Position numbers and translations under genes: made by a program
Shown here: one piece after another, positions 43,383 to 51,911 of the stretch
Position numbering within the stretch: the first letter of the stretch is position 1
Layout of the letters: every line of letters starts with the position of its first letter
Source: Endoryza sp044226045
GTDB taxonomy: Bacteria > Bacteroidota > Bacteroidia > Chitinophagales > Chitinophagaceae
DNA: 64,000 bases
Reading direction: 5' to 3'
Assembly (NCBI GenBank): GCA_044226045.1
Contig: JBGAHR010000015.1
Coordinates: 1 to 64,000 of the forward strand
Notes under the pieces: model-generated
What the model was told of the DNA's origin: nothing
The model's input: the letters and a program-made list of their open reading frames with translations, nothing else
Databases searched by the model: none

Positions 43383-45533
43383 ATGTCAATCATTCAAAAT
43401 CTCCGTGAAAAAGGCGCCTGGATCATGACAGCCTTCATCGCCTTTGCCCTATTGGTGTTTGTAGTTGAAGAAGGACTTCGCAATAAAAGTGTTTTCTCCG
43501 GATCTTCCACCAAGCTGGGTGAAGTAAATGGACAGAAAATAGATTACCGGGATTTTGAGAAAAAGATGCAGGAAGTTGAACAGAATGCAGCTGCACAAGG
43601 CTACCAGTTCAATGACCAGATTCGTGCATCCCAGCGCGACGCTCTTTGGAACCAATATGTGGAAGATGCAGTAATGACGGGTGTATATGATAATATAGGA
43701 TTCAACGTAACAGATGCGGAATTTGATGACTATGTGGCTAACAACCCTACTCCGGATTTGAGGCAGAATTTCGTAAACCAGCAAACGAATCAATACGATC
43801 CCCAGCAGGTAAAACAGTTTCTCCAGCAATTGCGCAGAAATAAAAATTCCGCTCAAAGCAAGATGTTCTTTGAACAGTTCCGCCCTGCCATGCTCAAGCA
43901 GATCCTGAACGATAAATTCAGAACCCTGTATGCTCAAAGCATGTACACTCCGAAATGGCTGGCTGAAAAACTGAATAACGAATCTACCGTTCGCGCCTCT
44001 GCCTCTTTTGTAAATGTTCCTTATACAACTATCGTCGATTCAACTATCCAGGTTTCTGATGATGAGATCAGGCAGTTTGTGAATAAAAACAAAGCACGCT
44101 ACAAACAGGAGCGCGCCATGGGATTTGACTATGTATTATTCAGTGGTAATCCTACCAGCGCAGACACTCTGGCTCTGCGTGACCAGCTGACTAAAATCAA
44201 AGACAGCTTTGCTACAGCAACGGATAACAATCAGTTCCTGCTCAATGAAGGAAGCGCGTCTCCATTCTATGATGGTTTTATTGCCCGCAAGGAGATTCAG
44301 ATTCCGAATATTGACACGATTATCAAGACCCCGGTTGGATCTGTATTTGGTCCTTACCTCGATTATAGTTTTCAAAACAGAACAGCCAACATGAACCTGG
44401 CAAAAGTAGTGGCTGCCCGCCAGGTACCGGAGCTGGTTAAAGTAAGACATATATTAATATCTACGCACCAGCGCGACCCCAATACCGGAGAACTGGTTCA
44501 GGTTAGATTGGAGTCTGACGCGAAAAAGATCATAGATAGTATTGAAAACGCTATCAAGGGCGGATCTATCTTCGATACTGTTTGCGCAAAAATGTCTGAA
44601 GATGGTACGCGCGACAAAGGCGGTGTATATGACAGCGTAAAGACCTCACAAATGGATCCCAAATTCAATGACTTTATTTTTACCAACCCGGTAGGAACAA
44701 AAGGCATTGTTCAAACTGTATATGGCTATCATTATATAGAGATCCTGGCAAACAAGGGTGGAATGGTGCCAGCCTATAAAATCGCGTATCTGTCAAAACC
44801 CATCCTGGCCAGCCAGGAAACGGCAGATAATGCCAGATCTCAAGCTACTCAATTCCTGGCAGCTGCTCACGACAAGAAGAGTTTTGATGAAACCGCCAAG
44901 AAATTGAATCTGCCGGTCTTCAACGCCGCAGAAATTACACCGATGACTTTTGCGGTACCAGGTCTCAATGGAAATAGCCGCGAACTCGTTAAATGGTTAT
45001 TCAATGACGGAAAAATCGACAAGGTATCCGAGAATCCTTTCCTCATCGGCGACGACTGGGTTGTTCCCGTAGTTACCCATTCTTATGACGAAGGGCTGAT
45101 GGATGTTACTCGTGCCCGTCTTACTGCCGAAGTAGAAATTCGCCAGGAGAAAAAAGCGGCCATGATCGCTCAGAAAATTGGAAATGCAGCCTCTCTGGAT
45201 GAGGTTAGCAAAATTACCGGTCAGCCAATCCTTCATGCAGACAGCATCAGCCTCGGAACACCTGTGCTTTCACCAGGTTTGTCTGAACCAAAGGTTGTCG
45301 GAGCCGTTTTCAACAAGGCCTATGAAACCAAAATTTCTCCGGCCATTGCAGGAATTTCCGGTGCTTTTGTGGTGAAGACCGATAAAGTATATGCAGTACC
45401 GTCAACCACTGACGTAACAACTCAAAAACTGATCATGCAGATGAATAACAAGAACAATCTGCAGAGTTTCAACCCGGTTCAGATCTATAAAAAGGATGCA
45501 AAAATCAAGGACTTCCGATATAAGTTCTTCTAA
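43383..45533 (+). CDS. ppiD: Periplasmic peptidyl-prolyl isomerase, PpiD/SurA type
   Basis: 716 residues. One N-terminal membrane anchor (WIMTAFIAFALLVFVVEEGL) is followed by a SurA_N/PpiD chaperone region with LGEVNGQKIDYRDFEKKMQ. A parvulin domain comes at about residues 355-460 (VRHILISTHQRDPNTGE, FDTVCAKMSEDGTRDKGG, VQTVYGYHYIEILA), and a long C-terminal chaperone part ends in a short basic tail. It should help fold outer-membrane and secreted proteins. Single gene between promoter and terminator. Confidence 0.92.
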   Translation: MSIIQNLREKGAWIMTAFIAFALLVFVVEEGLRNKSVFSGSSTKLGEVNGQKIDYRDFEKKMQEVEQNAAAQGYQFNDQIRASQRDALWNQYVEDAVMTGVYDNIGFNVTDAEFDDYVANNPTPDLRQNFVNQQTNQYDPQQVKQFLQQLRRNKNSAQSKMFFEQFRPAMLKQILNDKFRTLYAQSMYTPKWLAEKLNNESTVRASASFVNVPYTTIVDSTIQVSDDEIRQFVNKNKARYKQERAMGFDYVLFSGNPTSADTLALRDQLTKIKDSFATATDNNQFLLNEGSASPFYDGFIARKEIQIPNIDTIIKTPVGSVFGPYLDYSFQNRTANMNLAKVVAARQVPELVKVRHILISTHQRDPNTGELVQVRLESDAKKIIDSIENAIKGGSIFDTVCAKMSEDGTRDKGGVYDSVKTSQMDPKFNDFIFTNPVGTKGIVQTVYGYHYIEILANKGGMVPAYKIAYLSKPILASQETADNARSQATQFLAAAHDKKSFDETAKKLNLPVFNAAEITPMTFAVPGLNGNSRELVKWLFNDGKIDKVSENPFLIGDDWVVPVVTHSYDEGLMDVTRARLTAEVEIRQEKKAAMIAQKIGNAASLDEVSKITGQPILHADSISLGTPVLSPGLSEPKVVGAVFNKAYETKISPAIAGISGAFVVKTDKVYAVPSTTDVTTQKLIMQMNNKNNLQSFNPVQIYKKDAKIKDFRYKFF

Positions 45534-45548
45534 CAGAATAAAAAAGAA

Positions 45549-45572
45549 ACCCCGCCTCAAGCGGGGTTTTTT
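45549..45572 (+). terminator. Rho-independent terminator of ppiD
   Basis: CCCCGC-ctcaa-GCGGGG followed by six T, preceded by an A-rich run that would let it also work on the other strand. Confidence 0.88.
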
Positions 45573-45631
45573 AATGCTTTCGAAATGCGAAATCTGTTTA
45601 CAGAACCGCTGCCGCGAAACCAAAAGCGGCC

Positions 45632-45639
45632 TAAATTTG
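45632..45639 (+). promoter_or_regulatory. -7 element before the DUF2480 gene
   Basis: TAaaTTTG, an exact TAnnTTTG match, with only about 10 bases to the ATG, which implies a leader of a few bases. Confidence 0.5.
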
Positions 45640-45649
45640 TTTATTAATT

Positions 45650-46156
45650 ATGAGCGATCAAATAGTCAATAAAGTAGCGGAAAGCAGCCTGATCACCCTG
45701 GATCTGGAGGAGCATTATCCCAAAGAAGAAATTGAGGTTTTTGATCTGAAACCCCTTCTTTTCATGGAATTGATCCTGAAAGAAAAGGAATTCAGAAACA
45801 GTCTGCAGCAAATTGACTGGAATCAGTATGCCGGTAAAACAGTAACCGTTACCTGTTCTGTCGATGCGGTTATTCCTGTATGGGCCTATATGCTGGTGGT
45901 ATCTTACCTGCAACCGGTAGCCAAAGATGTAATGCTGGGCGATAAAGATTCGGCACTTCGCAGCCTGTTTCTCCATAATATCAATAAAATCGACCTTACA
46001 GACCTCACCGACAAGCGAATTGTTGTAAAAGGATGCGGTGAATTACCAATTGGCGACTATGCTTATATGGAAATCACCAAAAGGCTTCGACCCATCGCCA
46101 AAAGCATCATGTATGGAGAACCTTGCAGCACGGTACCGGTTTTCAAGAAGAAATAA
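45650..46156 (+). CDS. DUF2480 family protein
   Basis: 168 residues, a compact protein conserved in Bacteroidota. Typical blocks are FDLKPLLFMELILKEKEFR, WNQYAGKTVTVTCSVDAVIP, and KGCGELPIGDYAYMEITKRL, with PVAKDVMLGDKDS in the middle. No biochemical function is known to me. It stands alone between the ppiD terminator and a converging outer-membrane gene. Confidence 0.85.
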   Translation: MSDQIVNKVAESSLITLDLEEHYPKEEIEVFDLKPLLFMELILKEKEFRNSLQQIDWNQYAGKTVTVTCSVDAVIPVWAYMLVVSYLQPVAKDVMLGDKDSALRSLFLHNINKIDLTDLTDKRIVVKGCGELPIGDYAYMEITKRLRPIAKSIMYGEPCSTVPVFKKK

Positions 46157-46240
46157 AATAAGTGTCTGGTCAAAATCAATTGGCCAGGACGATTCTTCCT
46201 TCGACAAAAGTTTTTTTCATTTAGAGCGTTTAACAGGTTT

Positions 46241-46993
46241 TCACGGCCGAATGACCGGGCAGGCAATTCCTTTACCGCCACCAAAATGATAAATGATCGA
46301 AGCTGTGTGGCTGTAATAATAGTCTTTGTACTGACTACCCGCCGACTTGCTAAATCCATCGAGATAATCGGTAAAAGATATGCGATAGCTTGTTTCAAGC
46401 GAAAGAGATAATCGTGATGTCAATGGATATCGCAATCCCAGCCCAACCGGAAATACCAGCAACCTCGAAACAGGATTTCGCGATCTGTCCGCAGCCAGTC
46501 CTTCCACTACCCATGACTCTGCTCCGAAATAAGCGACGTTGAAATCGGCATCATCACGTCGGGTTCTCAAAAACGAAAAACCAATGCCCCCAAACGCATA
46601 GGGACTAATCACCTTCCAGTCATTATCACCATTGGTTCCCCGGAAATTATAAACAGCTACGGCAGAGAGTTCGCTCACCAGAGAGGAGAACCTGAAATTT
46701 CTCTCTTGCCGATAAGCCGGAGTCTTGAATTTTGAATCATTTCCCCGAAGAGCACCCACAGCCATTCCCATTCGAACAGACCAAAACTGATTGAGAAGTT
46801 TCGAACCAGTGAGGGTAATACCGGGACGCATGGTTCTGTAAGAACCCCATTTTGATGGGGATAAGTCGCCCTGATAGATAAATGCCGAAGCACCTGCACT
46901 GATCTCATAACCGGGCATCGTTTGTGCTTTCGTGGTTTCAGTAAAACAAAAGGAAAGAATGATTCCAGCTGCTACCATCCGCTTTTTTTGCAT
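46241..46993 (-). CDS. Outer-membrane beta-barrel protein (DUF6089-like)
   Basis: 250 residues with a signal peptide ending at TTKAQ. The mature protein is a series of amphipathic beta strands (YEISAGASAFIYQGDLSPS, SPYAFGGIGFSFLRTRRDD, LVFPVGLGLRYPLTSRLSLS, YYYSHTASIIYHFGGGKG) with the GLRYPL and GGIG phrases of small outer-membrane barrels. The exact role is unknown. Unlike most barrels it has a short Pro-rich end after the last strand (IACPVIRP). Confidence 0.75.
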   Translation of the reverse strand: MQKKRMVAAGIILSFCFTETTKAQTMPGYEISAGASAFIYQGDLSPSKWGSYRTMRPGITLTGSKLLNQFWSVRMGMAVGALRGNDSKFKTPAYRQERNFRFSSLVSELSAVAVYNFRGTNGDNDWKVISPYAFGGIGFSFLRTRRDDADFNVAYFGAESWVVEGLAADRSRNPVSRLLVFPVGLGLRYPLTSRLSLSLETSYRISFTDYLDGFSKSAGSQYKDYYYSHTASIIYHFGGGKGIACPVIRP

Positions 46994-47160
46994 AGAAATC
47001 CTGTTTTAAAGGTGAATGCCAATAATTAGAACAAGTAGATTTCCTGCAGCAAAAATGGTATTAGTGGAACGGCAGGGATGGAGAGGTTCTTTGTAAAATG
47101 CCTGAAGCGATAAAAATATTGTGGCCTTAAGAATTCTTTAAGATAAAAAAAGTTGTGTCG

Positions 47161-47176
47161 CCGGCCCGAAGGCCGG
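47161..47176 (-). terminator. UUCG hairpin downstream of the MDMPI-like gene
   Basis: On the minus strand CCGGCC-TTCG-GGCCGG makes a stem with a stable UUCG loop. A T run follows after about eight bases, so it may end the transcript of the gene at 47237. The 46994-47236 gap has nothing else. Confidence 0.4.
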
Positions 47177-47236
47177 GAGTTCTTTTATACGCCAGAGATT
47201 GTCGGATCGGCAAATCCCTGATGTTGCGGGAGGATA

Positions 47237-48058
47237 TCAGGCCATAACGGCGATCAGATTAAGTGTTGGTTCAAGAAGCGATCGATCACCAGAAAGGGCG
47301 CAGCTCTCGGAGGCAATTTCCGGACTTAGTCCTTTCGTGAATAATTTCCAGGCAACGGCAGGAGGGATGTTTATTCTGGCATCAATGGCACCTGGCTCAT
47401 CTTTCGACAAATGCCATTCATTTTCCTGATAAGTTAAATACCAATCTCCCCCGACCTCCGAATCTATATGAACCTGTATCGTTTTGGTTGATCGCGGATG
47501 AGTGTTCCGGTATGCATGAGGTAATCCCCTCATTAGCGTGTCAATAAATGGATAGAACAGCTCTTTCGTCATAATGCCTTCTTTGGATACCGCATCCCTG
47601 ATCTGCTGTTGGTGATGAAACTTCTCAGTGTACTCTCGCGCGATATGAAACCAGTTTAGAGAGGAGGTTTCACCGGCCCACGATACGGCAAAAAGCGCCT
47701 CGGCCTGCATATCCAGCGATGCCACAATGCGAGCATATTCACGACCCGTAATTTCCAGCAATTCGGTCAGCAGGGATGGGCTGAGTCTTCGGGTGGCTTT
47801 CACCCAGTCGGCATTCAGTTGATTTAAAAAGCCAACCAGCGATTCATAAGAATTGATTTCACGATCCGGGGGCAGAAGATAACCATCCCGTACCATTGAT
47901 ATCATTCGACAGTTCCCATCTAATAAATGGCTGGCCACGTCTTTTACGGTCCAGAGTTTGGCAACCGTCGGACGATTCCAGTCTTCCGGACTTAATGACC
48001 GAAGCAAAGAAATCAGGTGCTGATCGAGAACCGGGAAAAGGTGAACGGTATGAATCAT
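47237..48058 (-). CDS. Maleylpyruvate isomerase-like (MDMPI/DinB fold) protein
   Basis: 273 residues. The N-terminal four-helix metal-binding domain has WTVKDVASHLLDGNCRMISM with the expected His, and WFHIAREYTEKFHHQQQIRD with a second His pair. The C-terminal part (VHIDSEVGGDWYLTYQEN, ARINIPPAVAWKLFTKG) resembles the SCP2-like domain often joined to it. Such proteins act as thiol-dependent isomerases or transferases; substrate unknown. Divergent from the aminotransferase. Confidence 0.78.
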   Translation of the reverse strand: MIHTVHLFPVLDQHLISLLRSLSPEDWNRPTVAKLWTVKDVASHLLDGNCRMISMVRDGYLLPPDREINSYESLVGFLNQLNADWVKATRRLSPSLLTELLEITGREYARIVASLDMQAEALFAVSWAGETSSLNWFHIAREYTEKFHHQQQIRDAVSKEGIMTKELFYPFIDTLMRGLPHAYRNTHPRSTKTIQVHIDSEVGGDWYLTYQENEWHLSKDEPGAIDARINIPPAVAWKLFTKGLSPEIASESCALSGDRSLLEPTLNLIAVMA

Positions 48059-48158
48059 GCTGTTTTGTTGAACGATAAAAATAGACCATCGAGATTGAAA
48101 TAGTTTTACCCGAACATGAAATCTTTCCCCTCTGCATCAATTCAACTAAATTGCGACT

Positions 48159-49307
48159 ATGTCTCCTGTTATCCATTCCAAGCTTCCCAACGTTGGAACC
48201 ACCATTTTTACTGTGATGAGTTCGTTGGCGGCCGAGCAAAATGCCATCAACCTGGGCCAGGGCTTCCCCGATTTCCAGATGAACGAAGAACTGATTGGCC
48301 TGGTGGAAACGGTTATGCGAAAAGGATATAACCAGTATGTACCGATGCAGGGATATCTTCCATTAAGAGAGGCCATTTCGGAAAAAGCAGCGTTTCTGTA
48401 CGGCAACCGACCCGACCCGCAGGAACAAATTACCATCACTCCCGGCGGCACCTACGCTATTTACACCGCGCTGACAACCATACTCGAGAAAGGAGATGAA
48501 GTAATTGTTTTTGAGCCCGCCTATGACAGTTACATTCCGAATATTGAGATAAACGGCGCCGTTCCTGTGCGAATCAACCTCAGATTTCCCGGCTACAGCA
48601 TCGACTGGAAGGAAGTCAGGGCCCGGTTGAGCGATCGAACAAAGGCTATTATCATTAACTCACCTCACAACCCCACGGGGTCCGTATTGAGCAAAGAGGA
48701 TATTGAGGAACTTCGATCGATTGTCCGGGGAACGGGCATTTTCATCATCAGCGATGAAGTGTATGAGCACCTCATTTTCGATGGATTGAAGCACGAGAGT
48801 ATGCTGAAATACCCCGATCTGCTTGAAAGGAGCTTTGTCTGCTTTTCCTTTGGAAAAGTTTACAACTGTACCGGGTGGAAGCTGGGCTATTGCATTTCAT
48901 CGGCTTCAGCCATGAAAGAATTCAGAAAAGTTCATCAGTTTAATTGTTTCAGCTGTCATACGCCCAGCCAGGTGGCACTGGCTGAATTTCTGTCGAATAA
49001 AGAGGCCTACCTCTCGCTTTCCGGATTCATGCAGGAAAAAAGAGACTATTTCATCGAATTGATGAAATCGACAAGGTTTAAAATGCTTACCAGCCATGGC
49101 AGCTATTTTATCACGGCAACCTATGATCGAATATCAGATGAGGGAGACAGGGATTTTGCCATCAGGATGACCAAAGAAGCGAAAGTAGCCACCATACCGG
49201 TTTCTGCATTTTACAAGGAAGGAACCGATAATAAGGTGATTCGTTTTTGCTTTAGTAAAAAACGGGAGACGCTGGAAAAGGCGGTGGAGCGACTGGTCAA
49301 ATATTAG
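48159..49307 (+). CDS. PLP-dependent aminotransferase, methionine aminotransferase (YbdL) type
   Basis: A 382-residue fold-type I aminotransferase. It has INLGQGFPDFQMNEELI, ITITPGGTYAIYTALTTIL, NSPHNPTGSVLSKEDIEEL and the PLP Lys in FSFGKVYNCTGWKLGY. YbdL relatives use methionine and related amino acids; kynurenine aminotransferases are the next closest, so specificity is tentative. The end overlaps the next, converging gene by 4 bases. Confidence 0.88.
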   Translation: MSPVIHSKLPNVGTTIFTVMSSLAAEQNAINLGQGFPDFQMNEELIGLVETVMRKGYNQYVPMQGYLPLREAISEKAAFLYGNRPDPQEQITITPGGTYAIYTALTTILEKGDEVIVFEPAYDSYIPNIEINGAVPVRINLRFPGYSIDWKEVRARLSDRTKAIIINSPHNPTGSVLSKEDIEELRSIVRGTGIFIISDEVYEHLIFDGLKHESMLKYPDLLERSFVCFSFGKVYNCTGWKLGYCISSASAMKEFRKVHQFNCFSCHTPSQVALAEFLSNKEAYLSLSGFMQEKRDYFIELMKSTRFKMLTSHGSYFITATYDRISDEGDRDFAIRMTKEAKVATIPVSAFYKEGTDNKVIRFCFSKKRETLEKAVERLVKY

Positions 49308-50872
49308 GCTGCATTGGACTTGTACAGGCGCTTTCTGCTTTGCAGGTATTTGCTATGAATAATATCTCCCATGCTCTTGTTGTAAACCTTGCTTTCGATC
49401 CATGAAATAATATCCAGATAGGCAAAAGACCTTGTTTCGTGCCTGCTTTTTTCCAGGTGTTTGATTTTAAAAAGCAGTTTTTCCAGTTCACTTTTCAGAT
49501 TCGAGCGAGGGGTACTCAGCGAGGTTTTCAGGAATGAAAATATCTCTTCTTCGGCTTTTGTAAGGTTTTTCATTTTCGCCATGAATCGGTAGACCGATTT
49601 GGTAAGCGACTCAATCAATTCATAGTTTTGCAATTCATAGTGACACATGAGGTGCATCAACCGTGCATAGCACTGCAGATCGATACGGAGGTCTATCGGT
49701 CCATTGATGATCTTCAGCAAATAATCGATCGCCACATCATAGTTACCACTGCCAAAATACAGGCTTGCGAACTTGTAATTAAATACGAGGATGCGATGAC
49801 GATCTACAAAAAGCGCGTATTCATTCAGCTTCTCTTCAATGGAAGGGATCAGGGATAATCCTTCCCGGAAGGTTCCTTTCATGAGATGCTGATTGAGCTT
49901 TGCGCTATTGATATAGATCGAAGTATGAATCCGGAAATTGTCGTGTTCGTTGGCCTCCGGTGATTCCGCAAATTTTTCAAATCGTTTGAGGTCGCGGTCG
50001 AATAACTGGAAGTTCCGAAGATCAAAATGTGCATTGAGCAGGTTATGCATCCCTTTTACATAGTGACCGGTTTCCACCGCCAGCATCTGCGGATCGGCAT
50101 TATACAAATCAATCCATTTCTGACTGTATCGGTAATACATCAGGAAGTCCTGCCGAATGAAGGCATACCAGCAATAACTCTGGTACAAGTATAGTTTCTC
50201 GTAGAAACCACTCACGGCCGTCATATCCGAAGGCAGGTAGTTTTTGAAAAAAGCCTTGATATCTTTTTCGTCTTCCTTGTTGCGGGCATGTCCGTTCAAT
50301 ACGTACCAGCGATAAAGCAAGAGAGCGAGATTCGATAACCTGGTCACTCTGTCTATATGGCTGCTGACTTCGAGCGCTTCTTTTGCCAACGCTTCTGTTT
50401 TTTCTGTTGAGCTGCGGGTGATATGAAGCGTTTCGATTTTCTTTTCGAGGGAAATGATTTGAACCAGTGTATTGAACTTCTGGTTTGATTTGGCCAGTTC
50501 TTTTGCCTTCTCTAAAATTCTAAGCGCCTGAAGCTTGAGCCCTTTGTTGTAGAGGATACGCGCTTCATCGAGGTGTTCGCTCAATTGAAGGTCCACGTTT
50601 TCGCCCAGTTTCAACAGACGAAGACTGGCCAGTAGTTGTTTATTGAGGTGTGTTTTAAGATTGGTGAGCTGTGATTTGGTGACACCCTTCATTTTTTTAA
50701 GGATTACCACCTCGTCGTATTCGGTCATCTTGTCCAGTATATCAAAAAGCTGGACGATTTTAAGCTCCTGGTTGGCCGAATTTCTTTTTATGTAAAGCTT
50801 GAAATGCCTTTTCTCGGACTTTTCAAGCGAGTGAACCAATTGAAATAATGTATCTGAAAACCGGTTGGCCAT
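49304..50872 (-). CDS. Large helical-repeat protein, Bacteroidota-specific, unknown
   Basis: 522 residues, almost all helix, with TPR-like pairs (EARILYNKGLKLQALRILEK, NYKFASLYFGSGNYDVAIDY). The start FQLVHSLEKSEKRHFKLYI is basic. There is no signal peptide and no catalytic motif. It is probably a cytoplasmic scaffold. It lies upstream of nothing on its strand and is followed by the converging aminotransferase. Confidence 0.75.
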   Translation of the reverse strand: MANRFSDTLFQLVHSLEKSEKRHFKLYIKRNSANQELKIVQLFDILDKMTEYDEVVILKKMKGVTKSQLTNLKTHLNKQLLASLRLLKLGENVDLQLSEHLDEARILYNKGLKLQALRILEKAKELAKSNQKFNTLVQIISLEKKIETLHITRSSTEKTEALAKEALEVSSHIDRVTRLSNLALLLYRWYVLNGHARNKEDEKDIKAFFKNYLPSDMTAVSGFYEKLYLYQSYCWYAFIRQDFLMYYRYSQKWIDLYNADPQMLAVETGHYVKGMHNLLNAHFDLRNFQLFDRDLKRFEKFAESPEANEHDNFRIHTSIYINSAKLNQHLMKGTFREGLSLIPSIEEKLNEYALFVDRHRILVFNYKFASLYFGSGNYDVAIDYLLKIINGPIDLRIDLQCYARLMHLMCHYELQNYELIESLTKSVYRFMAKMKNLTKAEEEIFSFLKTSLSTPRSNLKSELEKLLFKIKHLEKSRHETRSFAYLDIISWIESKVYNKSMGDIIHSKYLQSRKRLYKSNAA

Positions 50873-51023
50873 AATTGCAAAGTTATACCTAAATCACTAC
50901 AAATCAAGCCATTGCCTATTAATTTATTGTTTAGACATAATGCAAACTTCATGAACTTGATTTTAAAGCGTATCAGAGACACCTTAATTTTGATTTACAA
51001 TTTTACACAGTAGGGATTTAGAA

Positions 51024-51139
51024 CATATGGCAGGCAATCGTTAGGGGCAGCAAATCGGAAGAGGCGCAAGAAGAACTAAAAAATTGTAAGACAAGCAGAT
51101 CTTTATCTTTTTTTCATATGGCAAGCAATCGTTAGAGGC
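51024..51139. repeat. Pair of direct repeats before the NADAR cassette
   Basis: CATATGGCAGGCAATCGTTA at 51024 and CATATGGCAAGCAATCGTTA at 51115 are 91 bases apart. Each continues with GGGGC or GAGGC. The 50873-51268 gap otherwise contains no gene. The copies could be att sites of a small island or parts of a small RNA gene that ends at the terminator at 51137. Confidence 0.7.
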
Positions 51140-51167
51140 CGTTCCGTTTCTACGGAAGGGCTTTTTT
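51137..51167 (+). terminator. Orphan terminator on the + strand
   Basis: TTCCGT-ttct-ACGGAA with flanking GCC/GGC pairing is followed by seven T. No + strand gene precedes it (the nearest coding is on the minus strand), so it may end a small RNA starting within 50880-51030. Confidence 0.55.
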
Positions 51168-51268
51168 TATTTTAGCCCACGCAATATAAGACAAGTTTCT
51201 TTCCAGCCAAATTTTTAGTAACAGAAAATTAATAAGGCGCGTTTTACTTGAATAATTAGCGGAAAAAA

Positions 51269-51901
51269 TCAAGCAAATACAAACTCTCTTAAAGATTGTG
51301 TTTCGAATGTAGTTTTTGACTGAAGATCGTCACATAACACACCAATTTTGTAGCCTAACAAAGAAAAGTTATTAATCTCCAAGGGATTAACACAATTGAG
51401 CCTACTATTTGTATACACATATTTTTCTCTAAGGAACATCAATAACCGACCCAAGGCGTTAACTCCTTCCAGATAATCACCATAATTTACTGCGCCCCAA
51501 ACCTTTGGTTTTGGTGTTATTTCGACTATGTTCCTTTCCCCGGTACTTCTTAATAATTCCGAGAAACTATCCCAGTTTTGAGCTAGTTTGACTTCCAGAA
51601 CCCATTGCATGACTTTAAACTGAATTTGATCCCAATCTTGTCGTGTACGATCGATATGTGATCGCCCAATCCACTTTGCTTTCATTGGGCTTCTTTCATT
51701 TATTATTTCCCATTGAATTTGCGGATGATCAGGGAATCTTAGTGCTTGATATAAATGTTCAGATGTGGGAATGACCAATTCATTTACAAATAAACTATAA
51801 CCAGCAGCCATATTAGACAACCCGCCAAAAGCTTCTTTAGTTTTGCTGAAAAGCACACTTTCAGAAGTCATATACCTTCTAATAGCCGAAGATTTTTCCA
51901 T
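51269..51901 (-). CDS. NADAR-domain protein (YbiA-like N-glycosidase)
   Basis: 210 residues. The NADAR core is FGGLSNMAAGYSLFVNELVI, TSEHLYQALRFPDHPQIQWE, SPMKAKWIG, VMQWVLEVKLAQNWDSFSEL and PKVWGAVNYGDYLEGVNALG. NADAR enzymes cleave N-glycosidic bonds of ADP-ribose-type or riboflavin intermediates, and some remove ADP-ribose from guanine as antitoxins. A C-terminal extension of about 45 residues is not part of the domain. It begins 10 bases after the PRTase-like gene. The pair is more AT-rich than its neighbours. Confidence 0.88.
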   Translation of the reverse strand: MEKSSAIRRYMTSESVLFSKTKEAFGGLSNMAAGYSLFVNELVIPTSEHLYQALRFPDHPQIQWEIINERSPMKAKWIGRSHIDRTRQDWDQIQFKVMQWVLEVKLAQNWDSFSELLRSTGERNIVEITPKPKVWGAVNYGDYLEGVNALGRLLMFLREKYVYTNSRLNCVNPLEINNFSLLGYKIGVLCDDLQSKTTFETQSLREFVFA

Positions 51902-51911
51902 GTTATATTGT

